From Hyphomicrobiales bacterium (GTDB taxonomy: Bacteria > Pseudomonadota > Alphaproteobacteria > Rhizobiales > Rhizobiaceae), in assembly GCA_900467685.1 (NCBI GenBank), contig UBQX01000031.1, positions 1 through 64,000 of the forward strand: a DNA stretch of 64,000 bases, read 5' to 3'. A program made the translations under genes and the position numbers. Below are positions 34,033 through 43,279 of this stretch, piece by piece. Numbering within the stretch: position 1 is the stretch's first letter; every line of letters begins with the position of its first letter. The notes beneath the pieces were generated by a model. That model did no database searches. It worked only from the letters and a program-made list of their open reading frames with translations, and was not told the origin of the DNA.

Positions 34033-37000
34033 TCAACCCTCCAGTCTTTCGATCTCGCCATCGGTTTCCGCGGCATCCCCGCGCTGCCGTCGGATTGCCC
34101 TCATGACGGCGGCGATGGCAGCGGCATCCATTATGCGCGTGTTTCCTGAGGCGTTGCGGTCGAAGTCCGCGGCTACGATCAGGCCGGCCTCGTCCACGTC
34201 GCGAAGGGAGGTCATCGGCTTCTTGAGCGTCGAATCCTGCTCTTCCCAGTAGCGCCGCAACTTGGCCTCGTAATTCAAATCCCTAATCGCTCTGCTGAGG
34301 TTCTGGGACGCGGCGGCGGTGCGGCTTCGGTAATATTCCCCCGCAACGGGCTCGCCGAGCGCATCGGGGCCTTTTCCGGCGAACCCCATCGAGGCGAGCA
34401 TGAAGGAGCCGATGTCGTTGGCGAAGCCAAGTGTATCCTTCGCGGCCAGTCGGCTCAGTATTGTGGTCGAGTCCCGGGTGACGAATTCCAACTTCCGACT
34501 ATCGGGCAAGTTGAGAAAGTTGCTGGCGTCACCGAGCATCGCCCAAGTCTGGAGGTATGACGCACGGACCCGGTCGATCGCAGCGTCCGACCACCGCTCC
34601 ACGGCAGGCGGGGCGATCATTCGCTCCAGGAAGCGGTGAAAGATGTCGTGGGTTTCGATCACATACCGGTCACGGCGGCTTTGCGGGGTGGGAAGCAGCA
34701 TGACGAATCCAACGTGAGTTCGGCCGACGCGGCTTGAGGCCTGGATGTATTCTGCGATGTCGGAAGGCAGCCCCGCAAAGAACATACTGTTGAACCTGTC
34801 CACATCGACTCCATGACTGATAGCCGAGGTGGCGACGATGTTCCTGAGCGTCTCGCCGATCTCTGGATATCCAGTGTGAGCGAATGACGTCTCGGCGTCC
34901 TTCATCACGCTCTGGATTTCCTGCATGTCGATGCCGCCGGAGATCAGTCTGCTGCGGAACTTGGTCTGAGGAATTCCCGCAACCGCGTGCTTCTGTACCA
35001 CGGCCGAGTGAAGAGCGTCGATGATCTGATCGCCGCCCTTCTTGTTGGTCACGTAGGCGAGCGCAATTCGATGGAGGTCCACGAGAGCCATGATCTCGTC
35101 TTCGCGTCCCTCGGTCGTAGCGCGCTCGATCGCGGCACGTCTCCAGACACCTAGAATTCCAGGCGATACCGATGCGGCGAGTTCGCTGATGGCGGCCTGA
35201 GTGCGGGCGGGATCGAGCAGATCTCTCCAGAGATGGGAGATGACGGTGTGGAACGAGCTTAGGACTCCGACCGTAGTCACGGTATGGGTAGCGTCATTCG
35301 TCATCAGTGAGACATAGAGACGCATCCACGGCGCCGTCGCCTCCGGGGCGAGGTGGCTCGGCAGTTCCCTAGATTGAGCCACGCGTTCGCCATTTATCGG
35401 CGGGGCGCGATCTGGCTCGGCGAAGAATGAGCGATAGATGTCAGGGCCGGGGTACGGGTACCGCAGTGGCTTTCGCTGGTAGAGTGTCCTGAGCTGCCGA
35501 TCGGGATCGCTGATGGTGGCGGTTGCCGCCACGATCTTCGGAAGACGCGGAACGAGCTTGTTGGAAACATCCCTGTATCGACTTACAGCCAATTTCTCTC
35601 CGGCCATCTGGTCGATTGTCGTGAAGGTGTTGTCGAGCAGGGTGTCGAACAGACCACTGAACGTGCCCAGGCTTTCTTCGAGAAGGTGTGCTTCGTCCTG
35701 GATTATCAGCGATGGGAACGGGTCGACGAACACCTTGCTACCGTGCTCGTAGGCGGGAGCGACGCCACGGGAACCAACGGCCGCTGGGCCGTACTGCAGC
35801 GACTCCCTATCGGAGGGGCTGGACAGATGCCCGTCCGGACCAATCCACCGGGCAAGCCCGAACATGCCAAGGATTTCTGTAATGGTCGATGTGCTCTGGC
35901 CAAGCATTGCGAGCTTGTCGACGGTGCCGAGAACAATCGCGGGAGCGCGCTGGTATATGGTGTCATCGGTAAGAAGAAATGGAAGCGGGCTTAAGCCCCC
36001 ATGTGCCTTGTTCCACTCGCATTTCGCATCGAAGCAGATGATAGCGGCGAACTCGGCCTTTCCGCCGGACGCCTTGAACTTCCGCAGCCCGGTCGGTTGA
36101 TCGCAACATGGGCAGGTAGGGATCTTGTTGTAGGAAGCCTGGACTTCCTGGTACCGCTTGGCCTCCATGCTCCGGCCGTAGCCGATTTCCTGGTCGTCCG
36201 GGTAGTCGGCCAGATCCGGCAAGGCCGCCTTCATTTGGCTGAAGCGGTTTGGCGTGTTCGACGATCCGACCCAGAAACCGATCTCTATCGGCCAGTTTCC
36301 GACGTTCTTTTCCTTGCGAACGACTTCGCTCCACACGATGAGCCGCAAGAGGCGTTGCGCCTGCTGAAGAGTAAGGAGTCGAAGCGGATAGCGGATCATC
36401 GCGGTTATGCCGCGGTCCTTGCCCCGAAGTCTGTCAAGGAAGATGGCAAACACCAGTGCGCCGTAGAACGCCTCGGACTTGCCGCCGCCCGTGGGGAAGT
36501 AAAGTAGGCTTGCGGCCAGTTCATCGCGTTCGACGTCGAAGGCTTCCGCATATTCCTCCATTCGGGATGCGAAGGTCGGAATGTGGGCCAGTATGAAGGC
36601 AAGTTGAAATAGGCGCCAACCTCTTTCGGGGTCCTTGCGATCGCGTCGCGCAAAGGACTCATTCATCATCAGCCACGCTTGCCACGGCACCGCTTTCCGC
36701 CGAAGCCTGTCCGCCTCCGCTCCCATCGCTTGCCTAGCGGCGAGCGCAGCCTCGCGGGCGGAGATCAGCAGCCGTACGCCCTGCTCGATATGGCGCGCCT
36801 CCAGTCGCTGCCCGGCGAGGTCGGTTGCAAAGCGTTCCCGTTCTCGTGCCGCGTCCTCGTACGAAAGCCCTCGTGCGATTTCCGGTGCGAGATCCCGTTC
36901 CTCTCCATCGATCCACTTGCGATATTCGTCGACGAGAACGAGCAGATTGGAGACGTCATAACCGTCAGCCAGCGGTCGGAACCGGTATTCGACACGGTCA

Positions 37001-38367
37001 ATCCGACGCGGAACTATACGAGGCTGATTGAAACGCGGCGACCACGTGGTCGAGAGCTCGAGGCGTCCGTCCTCGATCTCTTGGCTCTCTACGCCGCAGT
37101 TCAAGCCTATTGCCGGGTAGGTCATGAAATCGCGGTATCTATATGATGGCTCTACGCGGTCGAGCTGAACTGGCCTGTGATGGCCTCGGACCATGTTCAG
37201 GGAGACGCTCGTCCCGAAGATGGCATTGCACTTGTACCGGGCCTCGACTTTGGAAAGCTCGGTGCAGCCGTTGTCGAGTGTGACACGGATCGATGCGCGA
37301 GAGGGATCCACGAAGTCTCGCTGTCGTTCGGCACGGAGGGCTACCGCCCTAAGGTCGGGGAGTATTTTCGGATCGGCGGGCGCCTTCAATAGCTCGGCGA
37401 TGAAGTTGTTCCAATCGGCTTCGCTGGCGGCGTTCGCTGGCGAGACGGTCTGGTCCCGCCAAGCGATTTTCGCGCCCTCTCCACGGAGCCATTCTGCAAG
37501 CTGCGCCAGCACCTCAGTGATCATGGTATTCGAGAACTGCTCGAACTGTTCCTTTAGGGCGCTTCCGGAAAGTGCCGCCGACCAGGTGAAACTAGGCAGC
37601 TTGAGGTCGATCCGCTTCCATTTCGGCGGGATGGCCGCGGGCGACAGCAGGGCCGTCGGGATCTGCGCGCCGCCGGTCACGAGCCTGCCAATGGCCGGGG
37701 ATGGAGCTGCATCTGGATCTTCGGTCCCATCTAGGGGAGCAGCTCCATCCGTCTCTTCCGTCTGACTACTTTCGGAGCTTCCGAAGCTGTCGAGGCTCGC
37801 CTTGTCCAGGATGATTCCATGCTTGCCGTATACACTAAGGCGAAGGCTGTCGCGGATCTCGCGTCTGCGCAAGTGAAGTGCCTCCCTCTCCTCCTGCGAC
37901 AACTCGTTCCAGTCCGAGCGATCTAGTTTCTCCTGGGCGTAAAGTTCCTGGCGACGTTCGCGGATCTCGTGGTCGATCTCCTGCTTCTTGTCCTTTCTCA
38001 TCTTGAAATCGATTGCGATACCGAACCGATCGGTGGAGATTTCCTCCCAAGTGGGAAGGACGCGTACGTAGACGGAAAACCGTGGAGTTACGGTGAGCTC
38101 GGACGAACTCTCTGCGTCGATGTTGAAGTCCATGCCGATCGCGGCAATCTTGATATCGGACGTTTCATCCTCGTTTTCACGCGACATCCTAGGCAGAAGC
38201 TGGCCTGAGAATGCGCTTCTGCGTGGGCTCTTGCCATAGACGATCCGGCCCGCCTCGTCGGTACCGCTTGCCCTTTGGGTGATCATGTTAACCAGCGCGT
38301 CGCATACAGCTTCCTTTAGCTCGACATCGATGCCAGAGAGTTCGGCGGGTGTCTTGGCCGTCATCAT
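34033..38367 (-). CDS. drmA: DISARM helicase DrmA
   Basis: A 1444-residue superfamily 2 helicase. Motifs in order: Walker A LLYFPTGGGKSEAFYGALVF (about residue 625), motif Ia-like IRYPLRLLTLQQAQRLLRLI, DEAH box LIIQDEAHLLEESLGTFSGL (about 890), motif III KIVAATATISDP (about 950), NIVATSAISHGVDVDRFNSM and motif VI YIQASSRVGRTHVGFVM (about 1210). A CPCCDQ...C zinc-like segment lies between motifs Ia and II. Length and neighbours match DrmA. Its ATG overlaps the stop of the upstream gene (ATGA). Confidence 0.88.
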   Translation of the reverse strand: MMTAKTPAELSGIDVELKEAVCDALVNMITQRASGTDEAGRIVYGKSPRRSAFSGQLLPRMSRENEDETSDIKIAAIGMDFNIDAESSSELTVTPRFSVYVRVLPTWEEISTDRFGIAIDFKMRKDKKQEIDHEIRERRQELYAQEKLDRSDWNELSQEEREALHLRRREIRDSLRLSVYGKHGIILDKASLDSFGSSESSQTEETDGAAPLDGTEDPDAAPSPAIGRLVTGGAQIPTALLSPAAIPPKWKRIDLKLPSFTWSAALSGSALKEQFEQFSNTMITEVLAQLAEWLRGEGAKIAWRDQTVSPANAASEADWNNFIAELLKAPADPKILPDLRAVALRAERQRDFVDPSRASIRVTLDNGCTELSKVEARYKCNAIFGTSVSLNMVRGHHRPVQLDRVEPSYRYRDFMTYPAIGLNCGVESQEIEDGRLELSTTWSPRFNQPRIVPRRIDRVEYRFRPLADGYDVSNLLVLVDEYRKWIDGEERDLAPEIARGLSYEDAARERERFATDLAGQRLEARHIEQGVRLLISAREAALAARQAMGAEADRLRRKAVPWQAWLMMNESFARRDRKDPERGWRLFQLAFILAHIPTFASRMEEYAEAFDVERDELAASLLYFPTGGGKSEAFYGALVFAIFLDRLRGKDRGITAMIRYPLRLLTLQQAQRLLRLIVWSEVVRKEKNVGNWPIEIGFWVGSSNTPNRFSQMKAALPDLADYPDDQEIGYGRSMEAKRYQEVQASYNKIPTCPCCDQPTGLRKFKASGGKAEFAAIICFDAKCEWNKAHGGLSPLPFLLTDDTIYQRAPAIVLGTVDKLAMLGQSTSTITEILGMFGLARWIGPDGHLSSPSDRESLQYGPAAVGSRGVAPAYEHGSKVFVDPFPSLIIQDEAHLLEESLGTFSGLFDTLLDNTFTTIDQMAGEKLAVSRYRDVSNKLVPRLPKIVAATATISDPDRQLRTLYQRKPLRYPYPGPDIYRSFFAEPDRAPPINGERVAQSRELPSHLAPEATAPWMRLYVSLMTNDATHTVTTVGVLSSFHTVISHLWRDLLDPARTQAAISELAASVSPGILGVWRRAAIERATTEGREDEIMALVDLHRIALAYVTNKKGGDQIIDALHSAVVQKHAVAGIPQTKFRSRLISGGIDMQEIQSVMKDAETSFAHTGYPEIGETLRNIVATSAISHGVDVDRFNSMFFAGLPSDIAEYIQASSRVGRTHVGFVMLLPTPQSRRDRYVIETHDIFHRFLERMIAPPAVERWSDAAIDRVRASYLQTWAMLGDASNFLNLPDSRKLEFVTRDSTTILSRLAAKDTLGFANDIGSFMLASMGFAGKGPDALGEPVAGEYYRSRTAAASQNLSRAIRDLNYEAKLRRYWEEQDSTLKKPMTSLRDVDEAGLIVAADFDRNASGNTRIMDAAAIAAVMRAIRRQRGDAAETDGEIERLEG

Positions 38368-41120
38368 GGCTTGAATCTCCGGGTGGCTCTGACTGGCGAC
38401 ACGTATTCTTCCGCGAGGCGTATCAGCCGGGCGATTTCGTCGGCGCGCTTGGTATCCCTGGCGAAAGCGAGAGAGGCGTCTGGATCAGTCAAGATGTTGA
38501 GGTAGGCGTCGTGGAACTCCATTCCGGCCTTCATTCTGAAGCTGCGCTGGGCGCGGACGCCCCAGTGCCAGAAGCGGTTCGCAAGATTGGTGGGAATCCC
38601 CAGTGCGGCCGTGAACTTGCTGAAGGTCTCGGGCTGTCGTGGGGCTTGGGTGACCACATCCTCCAGTCGGGCCTGCAGCTGCTTTTCGAGGTGAACCCAT
38701 CGACGAACTGTTGCGATCTGAAGATTGGCATCGCCCATCTTGTCTATGAGGGTTCGGATCTTGTCGCTCTCATGAAGTCCGCGCAGCTTTGCAAAGCGGT
38801 CCGCCACCTCTTCGTGGTAGTCGCGAATAGCTTCGGACGCATTCGCCTGGATGCTCAAAAGGAGGCGTGCTCGGTCAACGAAGCTGGAGCTGATGACGCA
38901 TATGTTATCCCGCTCGTGGACATCCCTGGCGTCAATTTTTCTAAAGGTCTGGATCGACCGCGAGGTGTCCAGGCGCACGAGTGCCGAACCGGGGCGAGCG
39001 ATAATCGTCTGACCGCCCTCCATCGTGAGCTCGATCAGTTCGCCGTCGGATTTGCTATAAGGCCCCACGAGGTTGATGACCGACTCTGACGGAAAATGTA
39101 CTTCCTCTGGCAGCTCCGGCGTCTCGGAGAGCTTGATCGGGGCCATGCCTAGACCGGTCACATCCTTCTCGGCATTGTCGGCGAAGAGTCGAAGTCTGGA
39201 CGCGATCTCCGGCTCCTGGATCTGCTCTGCCAATCGGGACGCGTCCCGCGCCGAATATTTGAGAGTGTCTCCGTCGGCAAGAACGATGACCTCGACGGGC
39301 AGCCATGTTCTGGCAAAGAAACTTAGAACTCCGTCGCGAGGCGGAGATACGACGAAGATCCTCTTGAATCTGTTTCGCTCGGACGGAGCGAGGCCAGCTA
39401 TGTCTGTGAGGCCTCCGGGGCCGGAGAAGACGATCATCTCGTTTTCGAGCTTGGCGCGCAAATCCGGGATGGCCCGGCAAAGATAGTCTTCTGCGAACTC
39501 GGCAAGGGTCTGCTTTCGGAACATGAAGAGTGTCTTGGACGACGAGTTAATGACCCTCCCGACGGCGTGCTCCAACATTCTCGACATCGGCGTTTCCCGA
39601 TTGAACGCCGTCATCACCGCCGATGCCTCCTGCAACGAGGCTGCCAGCTCGGACCCGCCGACGACAAATGCTCGCTGGGAAGGCTGCTGAAGCATCTGCA
39701 CTTGCGGTGCGACGCGGTAGTTCTCGATTACGTCCGCCGCAGCCGCCTGGCCATGCTCGTTGAAAAGGTACCGGTTGAACGCTGAAAAGGAGCCGGGAAG
39801 GCACGAGGTCCGGCGCAGCTTCGCGATGATCTCGTTGATCGCGGCAAGCCCGGCGGGATCGCCTCCCCGCTTCACCCGATGACGCACCGCCCGCAGGTCG
39901 TCCATGACCTTCCGCCCAGGCCCATTGAAGCCCTTGACTTGGACACTCCCTACCTGGGACCACGCGATCGCGTCATCGCGAGGTTTGAAAACCAGCGAGG
40001 AGAGTGCCGTGATCGTCTTGGATTTCGCAGGCTGGGGTTTGCGACCACGCAGTTCGTTCATCTCACTGAAGATCTCAAACCGTGCCTTGTCAAAGGTCCA
40101 CGGATCCTCAGTGATGGCGACGAAACCTGTGCCGGGAAATGCCATCCGCAGCAGCTTGTAAGTGCGGATGGCCCGATCGACCCAATCCTCGCCGAGCCGA
40201 CCTCTGCCTGTCCGTGTAAGGTCGAAGAGGATCAGGTTCAGGCCGCCACGTACCTTTCGCACCGCGTGTTCCTCTCCTCTTTTGAGGCCATAGAGGAAGT
40301 ACTCGGCTTGATTTCCATCATTTGCGTGCTTGCTGACGGTATTGTGTTCTCTGAGATCGGTTCTCGATGCTGTCCGCCAGAGAAGCGACCCGTTGGAGTG
40401 GACGATCCCGTCGCAACCGCCGTGGGGCAGGATTTCGTCCAGGGTCGGGTGCTCGAACTCAGGGCGTACGGTACCATCCCTGCCCTTCCCGGAAAGCGTC
40501 GAAACGCGGCTTAGTATCTGATGATAATCCTTGAGGGATCGGGCATCGTCATTTTCGACACTGTGTCTGTGCAGATGGTCGAGATGGGTGCGATGAAGGT
40601 ATTTCCGGTCGACTTGGATATCGCGGGCCTGCTCGTGAGTGGTTCTCGCGTACGGGTAGATCAAAGCCTTGAAGCCCTTAGGCCGTTCAAATGACTTCAC
40701 CTTTACGCCGTATCTGTCGATCGTGGTTTCCGGAGCCACGGCGATGTTAGCAAGGGTAAGCAGCGACGCGATAGCTGATAGGCAGATGTCTCGCTCCGGC
40801 CAGGTCATCAGGACCGTCGGCTCGCCCTTCTCCGATGCCTCAATTGCTGCTCTCAGGATCTCATTGTAGACGTCGGAAAGTGGCTGAGGGTCTTCGCCAA
40901 CCGGCCGAAGCGGAACGTTGGCAAGCGCGGCAAGACGCGCATCGGCAATGGCGGCAATCCTGGAGTTTTCGTTGGCCAGATCTTCGCCCAGGAAGCGCTT
41001 TTGCGCCTTCTCGGTTGAACGAGCGGCAAGCAGAGCGCTACGATGCTTCGCGTTCTCTTCACGCTGGCGCAGGCGGTCGGACAGCGATGTGTTGGGGGCT
41101 CCTCGGAAGCTGCCTCTCAT
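38364..41120 (-). CDS. DrmE-like DISARM component (918 aa)
   Basis: A large protein without Walker A, DEAH or other SNF2 motifs, so it is not DrmD. Visible features are a charged N-terminus, VLMTWPERDICLSAIASLLT near 105, LNLILFDLTRTGRGRLGEDW near 290, VINSSSKTLFMFRKQTLAEF near 530 and a C-terminal helical block with FSKFTAALGIPTNLANRFWH and DAYLNILTDPDASLAF. Size, lack of helicase motifs and position beside drmA fit DrmE, the class 2 component, but I judge this by eye. It starts at the ATG overlapping the methyltransferase stop (TGATG) and overlaps drmA by four bases, so it belongs to the same coupled operon. Confidence 0.55.
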   Translation of the reverse strand: MRGSFRGAPNTSLSDRLRQREENAKHRSALLAARSTEKAQKRFLGEDLANENSRIAAIADARLAALANVPLRPVGEDPQPLSDVYNEILRAAIEASEKGEPTVLMTWPERDICLSAIASLLTLANIAVAPETTIDRYGVKVKSFERPKGFKALIYPYARTTHEQARDIQVDRKYLHRTHLDHLHRHSVENDDARSLKDYHQILSRVSTLSGKGRDGTVRPEFEHPTLDEILPHGGCDGIVHSNGSLLWRTASRTDLREHNTVSKHANDGNQAEYFLYGLKRGEEHAVRKVRGGLNLILFDLTRTGRGRLGEDWVDRAIRTYKLLRMAFPGTGFVAITEDPWTFDKARFEIFSEMNELRGRKPQPAKSKTITALSSLVFKPRDDAIAWSQVGSVQVKGFNGPGRKVMDDLRAVRHRVKRGGDPAGLAAINEIIAKLRRTSCLPGSFSAFNRYLFNEHGQAAAADVIENYRVAPQVQMLQQPSQRAFVVGGSELAASLQEASAVMTAFNRETPMSRMLEHAVGRVINSSSKTLFMFRKQTLAEFAEDYLCRAIPDLRAKLENEMIVFSGPGGLTDIAGLAPSERNRFKRIFVVSPPRDGVLSFFARTWLPVEVIVLADGDTLKYSARDASRLAEQIQEPEIASRLRLFADNAEKDVTGLGMAPIKLSETPELPEEVHFPSESVINLVGPYSKSDGELIELTMEGGQTIIARPGSALVRLDTSRSIQTFRKIDARDVHERDNICVISSSFVDRARLLLSIQANASEAIRDYHEEVADRFAKLRGLHESDKIRTLIDKMGDANLQIATVRRWVHLEKQLQARLEDVVTQAPRQPETFSKFTAALGIPTNLANRFWHWGVRAQRSFRMKAGMEFHDAYLNILTDPDASLAFARDTKRADEIARLIRLAEEYVSPVRATRRFKP

Positions 41121-42781
41121 CACGACGCCTCCGAAAACGATTGAACGTAACCGTTTCGGTAGGCAGCGACGGCGGCCTCCTCTATGTCGCCGGTCTCCTG
41201 TAATGCAGTTCGGAATGCGTGTGGAGATGGGAGATCGAGCGCACGCAGCAGCGTCACGGAGACAGTGGCGGTTCCCGAAACTGCGCGATAGCGTTCATCC
41301 ACGGCCTTAGTATTAAGGAGCGACACGAGAAGGTCGAGATCCGCGGCGTCGGACGCGGAAAGGACGATGGTGTGGTTTTCCGAGACAAAGCCCTTCCACG
41401 GAGCAATCGCATCCCGGTCAACTGTTGCGGCGACGATGCGGCGGGGCTGGCTGCTATTCGTGACGCGCTGCACGATGGCGGCAGGTCCGTCGATGATTGC
41501 GGTGCTGCCGGGAGGGACGCGGACGAAGTCGACGCCGTCACCACTGCGGTTCAAGGGACGGCAGAGGCTCTTTGCCCTGACATTTTTCGCCCAGAACAAG
41601 GGGTACGCCTGCTCGTCGGCAGGATCGCAAATTCTGTCCCATTGGCGGTTCCATACGAAGTACCCTGATTTCGCCGAGACGCCATAGTCCGACAGGGTTG
41701 CGCCGCCGCGATCCTTCCGCGCGTCGGTTCCTGCCAACCAGGGGGACGATATGTCCTTGGGAAGCGGGCCAGCCGGGACAGGGTGTGAGACACCCGCCCC
41801 CGTTATTGCCGGAAACTTCACCCGATGCTTGGTCCGGTGAGGAGCGCCCCTCCTAACCAGTAAGACACTGACGTCTTGCGCAACGTCGGCAAAGACGTCG
41901 TCCCGGTTCGTGACCGTCCCCAGCGCCAGGATCTGGCCCTGGCTTGCAACATAAGACCTCATGCGGTCATACAGCGGGCCACCTCGGAAGCTGGATGGAA
42001 TGACGAGTGCGACGAGACCGCCCATCTTCACCAAGCGCAGGCAAAGCTCGGTGAAGACGGCGTACTTGTTGATGTGGTTGCCATGCGCGACCTTCCCCCA
42101 AGTCTCTTCCGCCAGTTCGTCCGGTCTCATGCGCCCGTATGGAGGATTGGCAATCACAAGATCGTAGGATCCGTCCGTCCTTGCGTGGATGCTGTCTCCA
42201 ACCTTGACGATCTGGCGACTCCGGAAGCCTTCAAGCTGTTCGGCGATTAGAAATTCCGACATTCGTGCAAGGCGCTCGTCGATCTCGATGCCGTTCAAAC
42301 GGTTGGCGATGTCTATCTTCGGAACGCCAGCACGGTACATCCTGTCCGCAATCAGTGAGAGAAACGCAGCTCCTCCGGCGGCAGGATCCAGGACGTCGTG
42401 CTTTCGGACATCGAAGCCATGGTCCGATGCCATGTCGATGACGGCGTTCGCCAGATACGGCGGCGTAAAATAGGCGGCCTGCGCCCGGCGATCCGCAGGC
42501 GACATCATCAGCGTATAGAGCGTGCCACGCCAATAGTTGCGGTCATGAGGCGACAATGCGGCGAGTCTGGTCCTGAAGATCGCAACTTCCTTGTGTTCGA
42601 AAGGATTCAGGTCAATGCAGACGGTGTCGATGTCACAATGGTCTGGCAGATTCTTTAGAAGCGCGCGCGCAGCGGCTTTCGCGACCGTGAGCATCGGCCA
42701 CACAGTTTGTCCCCTCGCCGTCAAATCCCCAGCCTCGCACTTCCCGCACTCCAGCGGTATCGCTGGCGCCGTCCCAAGCAA
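41120..42781 (-). CDS. Adenine-type DNA methyltransferase of the DISARM operon (DrmMI-like)
   Basis: A 553-residue class I DNA methyltransferase of the N6-adenine/Eco57I-like type. It has AAYFTPPYLANAVIDMASDH, the AdoMet motif I DVLDPAAGGAAFLSLIADRM (about 131) and the catalytic motif IV VIANPPYGRMRPDEL (about 212), then a target-recognition-like C-terminus. There are no C5-cytosine (PCQ) motifs. I take the TTG at 42781 because AGGAAGGA lies a few bases upstream; an ATG at 42694 would lose 29 residues. It is the first gene of the defence operon and should mark host DNA as self. Confidence 0.85.
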   Translation of the reverse strand: MLGTAPAIPLECGKCEAGDLTARGQTVWPMLTVAKAAARALLKNLPDHCDIDTVCIDLNPFEHKEVAIFRTRLAALSPHDRNYWRGTLYTLMMSPADRRAQAAYFTPPYLANAVIDMASDHGFDVRKHDVLDPAAGGAAFLSLIADRMYRAGVPKIDIANRLNGIEIDERLARMSEFLIAEQLEGFRSRQIVKVGDSIHARTDGSYDLVIANPPYGRMRPDELAEETWGKVAHGNHINKYAVFTELCLRLVKMGGLVALVIPSSFRGGPLYDRMRSYVASQGQILALGTVTNRDDVFADVAQDVSVLLVRRGAPHRTKHRVKFPAITGAGVSHPVPAGPLPKDISSPWLAGTDARKDRGGATLSDYGVSAKSGYFVWNRQWDRICDPADEQAYPLFWAKNVRAKSLCRPLNRSGDGVDFVRVPPGSTAIIDGPAAIVQRVTNSSQPRRIVAATVDRDAIAPWKGFVSENHTIVLSASDAADLDLLVSLLNTKAVDERYRAVSGTATVSVTLLRALDLPSPHAFRTALQETGDIEEAAVAAYRNGYVQSFSEAS

Positions 42782-42834
42782 CCGTGATCCTTCCTCGGAG
42801 CTGCACTAGACGCACGAACCCCGCATCCCAGAGT

Positions 42835-42894
42835 AGTATTTGCATTTCTCTGAAGATGTCAAAGTTTAAAACGAGTTTGCGGACGCAATTGCGT
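42835..42894 (-). promoter_or_regulatory. Putative promoter and palindrome of the DISARM operon
   Basis: On the minus strand TTGACA (42862-42857) and AATACT (42840-42835) are spaced by 16 bases, about 50 bases before the methyltransferase start. Twenty bases upstream of the -35 lies ACGCAATTGCGT (42883-42894), a perfect 12-base palindrome that may be an operator. Confidence 0.5.
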
Positions 42895-42985
42895 TCGCTC
42901 CTGGAGACAGCTAGAGGCTGTGGTAGTCTTTCTATGAATGCGGTGCACTATATCACGGGGTTGACAGTATCGTCCTAACAAGTGT

Positions 42986-43183
42986 GTGCCCTTGGCATTG
43001 CAGCGTGCCTTAAAGGTGGGCGAACTGAGGAAGAACACGTGTGAGGTCTGCGGCAACGCAGCGGTCGATGCCCATCACGATCAATATGATGAGCCTTTGA
43101 TAGTCCGGTGGCTATGTCGTCGCCATCACACGAGGCTTCACCATTCCGGCGAGGACCTGTTTCCCATCCGGTCATGTTGTTAG
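42986..43183 (+). CDS. Small HNH/zinc-finger-like protein
   Basis: A 65-residue frame starting at GTG, with the pattern CEVCGNAAVDAHHDQYDEPL then VRWLCRRHHTRLHH: two cysteine pairs or Cys/His ligands and the HH core seen in small HNH-like proteins of phages and plasmids in alphaproteobacteria. A TTGACA at 42961-42966 lies upstream but the ribosome-binding site is poor. It diverges from the DISARM operon. It may be a mini HNH protein or the remnant of a larger phage gene; function unknown. Confidence 0.5.
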   Translation: MPLALQRALKVGELRKNTCEVCGNAAVDAHHDQYDEPLIVRWLCRRHHTRLHHSGEDLFPIRSCC

Positions 43184-43279
43184 CGCTCATCAAAGAGGTG
43201 CGCAGAAGAAAACGTGAGCCTGCGAAGCCAGGGCTACGGGAAAACAGCGTCACAGACGGCGGCAAAAGAACTTATTTGA

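Noticed and set aside
38364-41120. DrmD (SNF2 helicase) assignment for the large protein of the defence operon
   Set aside because: No Walker A (GxGKT), DEAH/DEGH or QxxGRxxR motif is present in the sequence.
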